Assembly (NCBI GenBank): GCA_030620005.1
Contig: JAUXAJ010000089.1
Span: 1-15,857, forward strand
Source: Promethearchaeota archaeon
GTDB taxonomy: Archaea; Asgardarchaeota; Lokiarchaeia; Sigynarchaeales; SOKP01
Direction of reading: 5' to 3'
DNA: 15,857 nt
The position numbers and the translations under genes were made by a program. Of this stretch, positions 1 to 7,393 are shown piece by piece (positions within the stretch are counted from its first letter, which is position 1; each line of letters starts with the position of its first letter). The notes under the pieces are model-generated. The model ran no database searches and was not told where the DNA came from. It saw only the letters and a list, made by a program, of their open reading frames with translations.

Positions 1-374
1 CAATACTTTATTACTTTTAAAATCTTTATGATATTAATGGAATATAATTCGAAATTTTTAAATATAACATTACTACATGTTAATTCTTAATCGACACACA
101 TTTTAAGAGAGAATCTCTAACTTTTAGAAAAAATTGGAGAAAAATAAATGTTAAGATTTAAAAATTCAATTAGATTTTGTGAACTTTCTAATACTCTCTT
201 AGAAAGTTCAATCGCGCAATAACCTTTTTTAGGTGGCACTATGAAATCCCTAAGGAAAGTATCAAGGAAATGAAGTATTATTTTTCATTTTTAATAATCA
301 AATATAAACCTTTCCAAATTTTTGATATGACTTAGAAAATAATTTTATTTTATAATTTCATTTTGTCAATTATG
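1..374. other. Gene-free AT-rich stretch with one strong hairpin
   Basis: I see no convincing gene here. The only clear structure is the perfect inverted repeat at 181-209, listed separately. A shorter near-palindrome, AGAGA-GAA-TCTCT, lies at about 107-119. A 24-codon ORF at 148-222 has a purine-rich stretch before its ATG, but it is too short to claim. The minus-strand gene ending at 375 would run its 3' untranslated RNA into this region. Confidence 0.6.
181..209. repeat. Perfect 11-bp inverted repeat (hairpin)
   Basis: GAACTTTCTAA at 181-191 and TTAGAAAGTTC at 199-209 are exact reverse complements around a 7-base loop. On the plus strand the hairpin is followed within about 20 bases by a run of T, and it lies 165 bases beyond the 3' end of the minus-strand gene ending at 375. 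It could be a transcription end signal, an RNA processing site or a remnant of a mobile element. I cannot tell which. Confidence 0.6.
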
Positions 375-1607
375 TTATTTTAGTGACAAATATTTAGCCA
401 TCTTTGGAAAAAGCAAAAATCTTGCTGTTTCAGGTATTAATTCGATTCTATTTTTTAAATCGATTTCACCCTCATAATAACAAAAAACTATATGGTCTTC
501 GAATGTGTTATTAAAAGGATTATATCTCCAACTAGGTATGTAACCACTAGACGAACATCCTGCATTGATGAAAATCCTTTGGTGAATCGGTTCATATGCA
601 GAAACAAAACACTCAAAATAGCGGATCTCTGAATTTTTTACGAGTCTTATTAATTCCTGAACAAATACATGTAATTCTTCCCATTCTTCAATCTCGTATT
701 TTATCTTTTCTATAATTTGATTGTATAAACTATATGAAAATTCAAAGTAAGCATTTGAGTTTTTTAATCGAAACAAAATAGTCTTGTACCAATCGCTAGT
801 ATCTTTAACTTCTTTACAGAAGTTTTTCCTCATTTCAAGAATCTTTGTCGTGTTATACTTCATATTCGCTTCAACAAAGTCAACAGTGCCCAGATCATAT
901 ATACCATCAGAGTATTGGAAGCAATCGTTTACTTCCGGGATAATTTGGGGATTATTCTTGCACCGATGATCTCGTAGAGCTTTTTTATCGTATATCACTT
1001 GAAAGAATTCAGACTCTAATTGTCCAAATATTCGATCTTTGTTTGGAAATAACGCAAGAGGTCTAAATCCACATAGACTTTGAGTCCACTGAGCCGTAGC
1101 ATGAGCTGTCCGCGTTTCACAATGCCATAATAATATTTGGTTCTTATATTTTTTCATGAAAATGAAAAGATGCCCCATAACTATTTTCATTATGTTTATC
1201 TTTTTTTGATATTTTTTACTCATTACAAATGCAAAAAAATTCCCTTTTTTTTGTTCTAATTCTAGGTGTGCTGCGCCAATCCCTGAGATTTCATTTTTAT
1301 TGATTTTAAATAATATCCACGAAAAATTTGGATTTCTTATCATATTTTGTATTTCTGAGACATGTTCCATCTCTTTGTACGGATATGTTCCTTCGTACAC
1401 TTCTCTGATTATGCTAGCAATTTTGCCTGCATCTTTGATTTTTGCCAATTGAAAAATTGGATCTATCTTGTAGTAATCACGATTCTTATTTATACTAAAT
1501 GGAAGTCGTGTGCCCTTTTCTAAATTAAAATTATTTATCCCTTCGAAAAGATCCAAAAATTCGTTAATAGTATTAATATTAATGTAAGATAAGTCAATAT
1601 CTATCAT
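375..1607 (-). CDS. GNAT-like acyltransferase, two-fold protein
   Basis: A 410-residue soluble protein that looks like a GNAT (acyl-CoA N-acyltransferase) family member. The first GNAT-like fold spans about residues 54-190. Its second half has the family pattern of a helix (AHATAQWTQSLCGF, about 168-181) leading into a strand ending ALFPNKD. A second related half lies near the C-terminus, where SAYEPIHQRIFINAG (about 336-350) resembles the late GNAT helix and strand. The acetyl-CoA loop normally reads like RGKGIG; here the matching stretch is KYQKKINIM (about 132-140), so cofactor binding may be weakened. The ATG at 1607 has no clear Shine-Dalgarno sequence. The gene precedes no obvious partner, and another GNAT-like gene lies 326 bases upstream on the same strand. 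Substrate unknown. Family assignment is by fold-like pattern only. Confidence 0.6.
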   Translation of the reverse strand: MIDIDLSYININTINEFLDLFEGINNFNLEKGTRLPFSINKNRDYYKIDPIFQLAKIKDAGKIASIIREVYEGTYPYKEMEHVSEIQNMIRNPNFSWILFKINKNEISGIGAAHLELEQKKGNFFAFVMSKKYQKKINIMKIVMGHLFIFMKKYKNQILLWHCETRTAHATAQWTQSLCGFRPLALFPNKDRIFGQLESEFFQVIYDKKALRDHRCKNNPQIIPEVNDCFQYSDGIYDLGTVDFVEANMKYNTTKILEMRKNFCKEVKDTSDWYKTILFRLKNSNAYFEFSYSLYNQIIEKIKYEIEEWEELHVFVQELIRLVKNSEIRYFECFVSAYEPIHQRIFINAGCSSSGYIPSWRYNPFNNTFEDHIVFCYYEGEIDLKNRIELIPETARFLLFPKMAKYLSLK

Positions 1608-1933
1608 TTAATAATTAAATTATCTTAATTATTTACTTATTGATTGATTGATCGATTTTACTTATAATAGTTTTGTATTATTCTTATAGAAAAAAAGAAT
1701 AAATTTATTGCTGCAATTATTCTGATCATTACAAAAGTTTAAACTAATCTTGAACACTAATTTTTTGCTGGACCTCTTTTGTTAAAAGCTAAGTACAAAT
1801 AATTTCTTTTCTATAGTTAATCAAAAGAAATATTAAATTTAGTTTTAAATGAGAAAATAAAACATTTCTAAAAATTCTATATAATTTTATTATAAAATTA
1901 ACATTTTCACTAAAATAAAAAATCGCATTCTTA
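1608..1933. other. Intergenic AT-rich stretch
   Basis: A 326-base gap between two minus-strand GNAT-like genes. I see no ORF or RNA gene. A short ATTG tandem at about 1638-1650 is the only repeat. The gap probably holds the promoter of the gene starting at 1607, but no single TATA box stands out in this composition. Confidence 0.5.
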
Positions 1934-3019
1934 TCAAAATGTATATTCTAATATTAAATGACTCCTGCACTTCACACCTCCCATTTTCCTTGCTATGATT
2001 GAATTCGGAATGTTGTCAGCACCAACAGGCCACGACCCTCCAGTAATATAATGCGGTGTTTTTTTATCTAACGCTTGTAAGCTCGTAAACCCATACATTA
2101 ACACTGTTAGGTATTTTCGACGGTGATCATGATGGACGACCCAGGAATGATAACTCAATGAATTAATTTCTCCCTTCTTGTTTTTTTGAAAAATATTAGG
2201 GAGGGCATATCCTGTTGCAACCATTTTTTTCGTTTTTTTGTGCCTTACCGTCCAGATCATCCATTTAGCACCAAATTCACTTATGCAATTTATGATATTA
2301 TCGGCGTTCCTTGGTTTTCCCGGCGTTATTTGAGCGGAGAGTGGCATATATTTTGCGTACATCCTGATGAATTCTCCTTTTGATTCAACTAACTGGTCCT
2401 TTTTTGGATTTTCGTATTCGTATGGATAATTTCCCGTGTCGAATAAATCATTTTTATAATTACCTGCATTAATTCCAAGCTTTATTAAATTCTTATTTTT
2501 ATGAGGGTCCAATTTTAACATAGGAACTTCGTACCTATCTTCTCGAAATAAGATCTTAAATCCTTTTTTAAGAAAAACCTCTTGGTAAATTGGAGGATTT
2601 ACAGGACAACAGATAAATAAATCCTTTTTGCTTCCTTCAACCATGAAACCCCAGCCAAAAAAAATTGTAGGTATGTTTATTGGACCTCTTATTTTTTTGT
2701 AGTTATGAATTTTAGCATATTCCATTAATTTTTCAAGTAAATATTCAATTTTCTCTGGATCATGATCATAAACTCCAAAAAAACCAAAAAATAAAATATC
2801 AGAACCATCATCGTAAACTAACACGTTTCCGATTATTTTTTCTGTTTTATCTCCAAAAATTTTTCTACTAATGTTCTTTTCAAGAACAATAGTCTTAGCA
2901 TTATAAGCATCTATATCTCCTAAAATGTATTTTATAAATTCCGGTAAAATTGGGATGCTCATGCCAATATGTAAGTACTTAACCATTTCATTGGGATTTT
3001 TAAGGATTTTAGAATTCAT
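1934..3019 (-). CDS. GNAT-superfamily acyltransferase-like protein
   Basis: A 361-residue soluble protein. Its N-terminal half carries landmarks of a known family of two-domain GNAT-like proteins: FFGFFG (77-82), IRGP (110-113), a GFMVEG stretch (124-129) and CCPVNPPIYQEVFLKKGF (137-154), which resembles the usual 'NPPYY..L....GF' element. The C-terminal half contains a second GNAT core. VVHHDHRRKYLTVLMYGF (294-311) matches the acyl-CoA-binding beta-strand/loop/helix, and NSIIARKMGG (339-348) matches the following helix and turn. Here the C-terminal fold looks the more intact one. The ATG at 3019 follows a purine-rich AAAGAGAA stretch that may serve as a weak ribosome binding site. Acceptor substrate unknown. 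It is not closely similar to the GNAT-like gene downstream, beyond the shared fold. Confidence 0.62.
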   Translation of the reverse strand: MNSKILKNPNEMVKYLHIGMSIPILPEFIKYILGDIDAYNAKTIVLEKNISRKIFGDKTEKIIGNVLVYDDGSDILFFGFFGVYDHDPEKIEYLLEKLMEYAKIHNYKKIRGPINIPTIFFGWGFMVEGSKKDLFICCPVNPPIYQEVFLKKGFKILFREDRYEVPMLKLDPHKNKNLIKLGINAGNYKNDLFDTGNYPYEYENPKKDQLVESKGEFIRMYAKYMPLSAQITPGKPRNADNIINCISEFGAKWMIWTVRHKKTKKMVATGYALPNIFQKNKKGEINSLSYHSWVVHHDHRRKYLTVLMYGFTSLQALDKKTPHYITGGSWPVGADNIPNSIIARKMGGVKCRSHLILEYTF

Positions 3020-3111
3020 TTCTCTTTTTTTCTTAATTCATGCCTCCAATACTTTTTTTCCACAATTATTTTTTTATTTAATTTCTATTTATTTCTTCTG
3101 TTTTAGGTGTC

Positions 3112-3123
3112 ATTACATGTAAT
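3112..3123. promoter_or_regulatory. 12-bp perfect palindrome upstream of GNAT-like gene
   Basis: ATTACATGTAAT is an exact 12-base palindrome 93 bases upstream of the ATG at 3019, in the gap between that gene and the membrane protein gene upstream of it. Position and symmetry would fit a dimeric regulator site, but palindromes of this length are not rare in AT-rich DNA. Confidence 0.25.
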
Positions 3124-3196
3124 TGACTTTTATATCGTAGATATTGCTAAAAACCAGAGAAAACTGATTTATCCATCTTTTAGTAATAAATGACTA

Positions 3197-3904
3197 CTAT
3201 AAATTATGGCCTATTCCATAATAAATTAAAATTCCTGATGGTACAACTACAAAGAAAACTGTTATTGTCCAAATCCCTCTAAAAATCTCATTTTGCCATG
3301 TATTATACAATATCAATCCATACATTGCTATAGCCATACCTATTACACCAAAAATAAAGAATTTCAACTTTTTCTTTAAATTTTTTTCTTTAAATGTTTT
3401 AAATAACTTTATTGAAAGCATACTTGTTGGCAAATACACAAATAGAGTTAAAAAAATATACGATGTAATCAGAAAAATCCAACTATAGGTAGGAGTAAAG
3501 TTAGTTTCTACATCAAGAATAATTCCGTCAGGTATTATTAGCAAAATAATAATAAAGAATGCGTAAGCACAGATTATAAGAATTGGCTTCTTTACTTCTA
3601 ATTCATAGTCACTATAGAGAAGAATTATGAGGAAAATAACAATAAAACCCTGTCCAAAAAAAATAAAAAAAGCAGCAAGATAATACAAAAAATATCCGAT
3701 AAAAGGTGAATTAAGAGGAACAAATATAATGAAAATGTTTAACATAAAAGTAATGGCTGGTAAAATATAGTATACTCCTAAAATTAATGTTGTATGACTT
3801 CTTTTTCTTTTTAACACTTTATACGCAAGGAAAAAGAAAAGAATTGAAACGAATAACTGCAGACCAAAAGCCAAAAGAACCCTGCTTAATTCAATGTTTT
3901 GCAT
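3197..3904 (-). CDS. Seven-helix membrane protein, function unknown
   Basis: A 235-residue protein that is mostly hydrophobic, with seven predicted membrane segments at about 9-31, 39-63, 68-97, 106-125, 140-163, 180-202 and 209-231. Basic loops (KRKRSH after segment 1, KTFKEKNLKKKLK before segment 6) suggest the N-terminus is outside and those loops cytoplasmic. The layout resembles the seven-helix sensor modules fused to histidine kinases in archaea and bacteria, but here no kinase or other soluble domain follows. The next gene upstream on the same strand is a soluble PAS kinase ending 138 bases away, so a functional link is possible but not shown. No catalytic motif is visible. It could equally be an orphan integral membrane protein of unknown role. 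Confidence 0.7.
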   Translation of the reverse strand: MQNIELSRVLLAFGLQLFVSILFFFLAYKVLKRKRSHTTLILGVYYILPAITFMLNIFIIFVPLNSPFIGYFLYYLAAFFIFFGQGFIVIFLIILLYSDYELEVKKPILIICAYAFFIIILLIIPDGIILDVETNFTPTYSWIFLITSYIFLTLFVYLPTSMLSIKLFKTFKEKNLKKKLKFFIFGVIGMAIAMYGLILYNTWQNEIFRGIWTITVFFVVVPSGILIYYGIGHNL

Positions 3905-4041
3905 TTTGTAAATATAAAAATTGTGATGATCTGTAAATCTATTATAATTTTAATATTATTAAACTTTCCTTTATTGAAATCTTTTAAAAAATTTTTGGAA
4001 AGAATTGGAAGTTGTAATTAATGATAAAATTGATAATTTGT

Positions 4042-5688
4042 TTATGGATTGAAATCTTTCCTTATTGGAAGAGAGAAAATGAAAGTGCTCCCCTTGTTTT
4101 TTCCTTCCGATTCAGCCCATATTTTTCCACCGTGTAAATCAATAATGCTTTTAGAGATGTATAGACCAAGACCACTTCCGCTTTCAAATATGGAATATGT
4201 ATCTGGATCTAGATCTATTTTGACAAATTTAACAAATATTTTTTGTAATTCTTGCTGAGTTAATCCTTTCCCATCGTCTTTAATTTTAAATAAATAGTTG
4301 TTTTGTTCCTTTTTAGCAGAGATCTCAATTTTACCGGGTTTGGAAGTGAATTTAACAGCATTTGATAATAAATTAGAAAAAACTTGAGAAATCCGAAAGG
4401 AGTCCAAGCTTAAATTTAAATCTTTATCGACATTCAAATAAATCTTCAAATCTTTCTCTTTTATTTGAAATTGTAATTCCTTAATGCAATTACTAAAGAT
4501 TTCATGAATATTTTCCCTCTTTAAATTGAGTTTTATTTTTTTAGCTTCGATTTTCATTACATCCATTAATCTATTTATGTGTCCATTTAAACGATTAACA
4601 TTCCTTATGACAGTTTTGAGGAATTCTATTGTTTCGGAATTTAGACTGCTGTCTCGCATTAAAATAAGATCAACATATCCACTGACAGAAACTAAAGGTG
4701 TTTTTAACTCGTGGGCGGCGATTGTTAGAAAATCTGATTTTAGTTGATCCAATTTCTTAAGTTCAATATTTTGTTCTCTTATTTTTTTTTCAGATTCAAC
4801 GATTTTCTCTTCTGCTTTTTTTCGCTCAGTAATGTCCTCATATGTCACAAGAATACCTACCACTTTTCCAGTAGAATCTTTAAGAGGGATTCTATTTACA
4901 TCTAACCAAATTTGTTCTTCATTTTTTAAAATCCAAGATTCTAGCGAATGAAACTCTGGTTTACCCATATTCATTATAAGTTTTTCTTTTTTATTGAATT
5001 GATTCATGCTATTCTTTTTTCCGATTAAATCATTGTCATTCTTCCCGACCATATAATCTGGATTTTTAAGGTCAAGTAATTTTGCATAATTTTTATTACA
5101 GCCTAAATAATCAGAATTGATATCCTTCCAGAAAATATATTCTGGTATGCTTTCAATCACCATTTGTAGCATTTCAAATGAACTTCTCAAAGCTTCTTCA
5201 TATTTTTTAGGCGTAAATATCTTCCAAAATCGTATTTCAGGTATATTTACAGTAAGTTTCTCAAATCTTTCTTCTAATTCTGTTATTTTTTTTTCTAACA
5301 ATTTAAATTCTGATATGTTTTTGAAAATTAATAATATTTTTTTTTGACTTTTTTCATCCTTGAATTTTTTATACTTGACTTCAAACCAAATATAATTGCC
5401 ATTCTTATGTCTGATTCGTATTTCTTTAATATATTTTGAAATGTCAGTCGTTCTTTTTAAGCCTTTTATGGTTTTCTTTGCATCATCCAAATGAACAATA
5501 TCTAGAAATGAATTACCTATTAAGTCTTTGTTTAAATATCCCAATATATTATAGAATACAGATTCATTTATCAATTCGAATTTAAATTCATAAAAATAAT
5601 CTATTACACAAATTAAATCATTTATATTTTCGATAAATAATTGAAAAGTAGAGGTAAATTCTAAAGGACTTTTAATGAATTCATTCAA
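4042..5688 (-). CDS. PAS-PAS sensor histidine kinase (HisKA/HATPase)
   Basis: A 548-residue cytoplasmic histidine kinase without membrane segments. A PAS domain (about 15-130, with a GNSFLDIVHLDD element and a PAC-like tail IWFEVKYKKF) is followed by a short linker containing IPEIRFWK (149-156), a second PAS domain (about 170-293, ending VGILVTYEDITERKKAEE) and a coiled coil. The HisKA domain has the phospho-accepting histidine in AAHELKTP (H326). The ATP-binding domain has an N box NLLSNAVKFT (439-448), G1 DDGKGL (471-476) and G2 GSGLGLYISK (504-513). All core kinase motifs are present, so it should be active. Residues 1 to about 290 align without gaps to the larger kinase at 7394-11008, which supports the ATG chosen. 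No response regulator is near. Signal unknown. Confidence 0.93.
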   Translation of the reverse strand: MNEFIKSPLEFTSTFQLFIENINDLICVIDYFYEFKFELINESVFYNILGYLNKDLIGNSFLDIVHLDDAKKTIKGLKRTTDISKYIKEIRIRHKNGNYIWFEVKYKKFKDEKSQKKILLIFKNISEFKLLEKKITELEERFEKLTVNIPEIRFWKIFTPKKYEEALRSSFEMLQMVIESIPEYIFWKDINSDYLGCNKNYAKLLDLKNPDYMVGKNDNDLIGKKNSMNQFNKKEKLIMNMGKPEFHSLESWILKNEEQIWLDVNRIPLKDSTGKVVGILVTYEDITERKKAEEKIVESEKKIREQNIELKKLDQLKSDFLTIAAHELKTPLVSVSGYVDLILMRDSSLNSETIEFLKTVIRNVNRLNGHINRLMDVMKIEAKKIKLNLKRENIHEIFSNCIKELQFQIKEKDLKIYLNVDKDLNLSLDSFRISQVFSNLLSNAVKFTSKPGKIEISAKKEQNNYLFKIKDDGKGLTQQELQKIFVKFVKIDLDPDTYSIFESGSGLGLYISKSIIDLHGGKIWAESEGKNKGSTFIFSLPIRKDFNP

Positions 5689-5935
5689 TTTTTATTCAAC
5701 TCCTATTTTTTAAAAAGCCAATATTTTGTTATTCGTCATGTAAATAACTCAATTGTTAAGCAACTAACGACAAATAAAAGATATCAAACTTACTATAATT
5801 TTATTATTAGATAATATATGAAAATCTTTTTAGAATGCATTTTCTTATTATAAGCAAATTCAATTAATAATTAAACTTCTTTCTTAATAAAGATTAATTA
5901 AATTTCTTTCATATAATAAATAAACAAAAACTCTC

Positions 5936-6030
5936 ACCCGACAAAGTCGGTTACCCACCCATGAGCTTTTATATTTTCTTAGAGTAGAGGCTGGTGATCC
6001 TTGTAGGATGATAGTTTGTTGGATTAAAAA
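5936..6030. ncRNA. Candidate structured RNA (unassigned)
   Basis: Against very AT-rich surroundings this patch is clearly richer in G and C. It contains the hairpin CCGAC-AAA-GTCGG (5938-5950), a second hairpin ATCCT-TGT-AGGAT (about 5997-6009), and a possible closing stem TCACC/GGTGA bracketing the middle. On the plus strand a TATA-like CATATAATAAAT sits about 25 bases before the patch and a run of A-rich sequence follows it. Read on the minus strand, the first hairpin ends next to a T-run and could instead be a transcription end signal. It does not fold as tRNA, and I do not recognise SRP RNA, RNase P RNA or a named riboswitch. Local GC rise in AT-rich archaea is a known hallmark of RNA genes. 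Strand and function are undecided. Confidence 0.35.
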
Positions 6031-6077
6031 AATTAAAAAGGTATAAAAATTAAGAGTTTTTTCAACTTTTATATCTC

Positions 6078-6159
6078 ATTGGTTTTCTAAAATTAGTATA
6101 AGATTTTACATTAAAGAGGAAACCTTGACTTTTAATGAAAATACAAATTAGAAACCAAT
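6078..6159. repeat. Long imperfect hairpin (82 bases)
   Basis: Outer arms ATTGGTTTTCTAA (6078-6090) and TTAGAAACCAAT (6148-6159) pair with one bulged T. Inside them CATTAAAG pairs with CTTTTAATG (one bulge), flanked by ATTTT/AAAAT, and the tip is AGG-AAA-CCT. The nested pairing gives one extended stem-loop on either strand. It could be a small RNA, a 3' element of the radical SAM transcript ending at 6267, or a short inverted-repeat mobile element remnant. Only one copy is visible in the window. Confidence 0.45.
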
Positions 6160-6266
6160 ATGGAATTGAACTTTCCTAATTTCAGCTAATATCTATATAC
6201 CTTGTTTAATAATCATCCCTACAATTGTTTTCTCAATAAAGGAATGATACATGATGTGATTTGAGA

Positions 6267-7316
6267 TTAAATAACTTCCGGTCCAACAGTACTTATCAAT
6301 TTTTTCATTTCTTCTTCATTCTTGGCGAACACGCCGATATTTCCTATTCGAACTTTTTTTAAACCCTTTTTTTTCACTGCTTTATAAGTTTCTAAGATTT
6401 CATCAAGGTCAGGAGCTCTATAGTCTTTTAATTTATATTGAGGGAAAAAAGCTAAGATGTGGAAAGGAATATTTTCGTCAATTTCAACGATTAACTCCGC
6501 AATTTTAAGAAATTGGTCCATTTCAACAAAATTTGGGATGTAAACCGTAAGTATTTCTAGAACAAAGTCTCGCTTTATTATTTCTTTCGGAGCATCGAGG
6601 ACCGTTTTGTTATTTGTTCCACATAATTTTTTATAAATGTCTTCGTCGTAGGCTTTAATATCAAGCCAATAAGAATCTAAACCCGCTTGGTGGAATAGGT
6701 CCAAATTTTTAGGCGTAAGGCCATATCCATTAGTTTCTAACAATACCCAAATGTGTTTGCATCTTTTTTTTATTTTTTTGGTGACTTCTGCGTAAAATTT
6801 TGCTTGGCAGGCAATATCTCCTCCGGTGAACGCTACTATATTTCTGGCAGGACCCCAACCCTGGGGTGAGAGAATTAATTTGTCTCTATCGAGTTTATTA
6901 GGGCATAAGGGACTCTTTTTATTGAAAAATATGCATGAACCACAATGTTTACATAGATCTGTGGCGTAATACATGAGTGCTCGCTCTCGAGGTTCGATAA
7001 CTGTCACAGTTTCTTCGTACCGCTTGCAGAGTTCAGCGATTTCGTCTGTAGAATACCAATTCCCGCTATAATGCTTGCTAAACTCCCAAGAATGGCACTT
7101 TAAGCAATTATGGTTGCAACCACTTTCGTAAATCGAGAAGTAGTCCTCTGGCCGAGATAAATGCATGGATTTTATTACTCGATAATGTTGTCCGTTCGCA
7201 TGTTTCAAAGTAGCTTTACAAGCAGGACATGACGATCCATTTTCCAAGACAACTTCGCATGAGCCTTTAGAATAGCCCTGCTTAACCATATTACACTCTA
7301 GTTTTGACTTTTCCAT
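6267..7316 (-). CDS. Radical SAM protein, PflA-like, with extra Cys clusters
   Basis: A 349-residue radical SAM enzyme. The canonical CxxxCxxC that binds the SAM-cleaving 4Fe-4S cluster is C67, C71 and C74 (in ESGCNHNCLKCHSW). A GGD element (165-167), ETNGYGL (194-200), LDIKAYDEDIYKKLCG (218-233) and HILAFFPQYKL (286-296) place it with the pyruvate formate-lyase-activating enzyme-like group (COG1180 type). Between the SAM cluster and GGD lies an inserted cysteine set, C122-xx-C125-xx-C128 plus C138, which could hold an auxiliary iron-sulfur cluster. The N-terminus adds C8, C20 and CPAC (C30/C33), resembling a zinc or rubredoxin-like knuckle. No glycyl radical enzyme, AMMECR1 or Memo-like partner is in the window, so the target is unknown. 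The ATG at 7316 has only a weak upstream ribosome binding site. Confidence 0.85.
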   Translation of the reverse strand: MEKSKLECNMVKQGYSKGSCEVVLENGSSCPACKATLKHANGQHYRVIKSMHLSRPEDYFSIYESGCNHNCLKCHSWEFSKHYSGNWYSTDEIAELCKRYEETVTVIEPRERALMYYATDLCKHCGSCIFFNKKSPLCPNKLDRDKLILSPQGWGPARNIVAFTGGDIACQAKFYAEVTKKIKKRCKHIWVLLETNGYGLTPKNLDLFHQAGLDSYWLDIKAYDEDIYKKLCGTNNKTVLDAPKEIIKRDFVLEILTVYIPNFVEMDQFLKIAELIVEIDENIPFHILAFFPQYKLKDYRAPDLDEILETYKAVKKKGLKKVRIGNIGVFAKNEEEMKKLISTVGPEVI

Positions 7317-7393
7317 TTTACATTAACAGGTTTCAATTTTATAACATTTAGATATCATTAGTAAGCAAAAGATTGGTGTTATGAAAATAGTTT

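Larger units (their letters stand above)
5689..6266. other. 578-base gene-free stretch with structured elements
   Basis: The largest gap in the window, between the kinase starting at 5688 and the radical SAM gene ending at 6267 (both minus strand). I see no credible ORF. It holds a locally GC-richer patch at about 5936-6030 and a long imperfect hairpin at 6078-6159, both listed separately. The rest is AT-rich and presumably contains the kinase promoter. Confidence 0.7.

Noticed and set aside
148..222. 24-codon ORF preceded by a purine-rich stretch
   Set aside because: Too short to distinguish from chance. Its second half is the inverted repeat at 181-209, and it has no recognisable motif.
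1636..1650. ATTG short tandem repeat
   Set aside because: Only about three units, in AT-rich intergenic DNA. Not enough to call a functional repeat.
5936..6030. Possible tRNA-Sec or SECIS element
   Set aside because: No acceptor stem with CCA, no T arm and no TCA anticodon loop. The hairpins lack the archaeal SECIS layout, and it is 7 kb from the TGA-containing gene.
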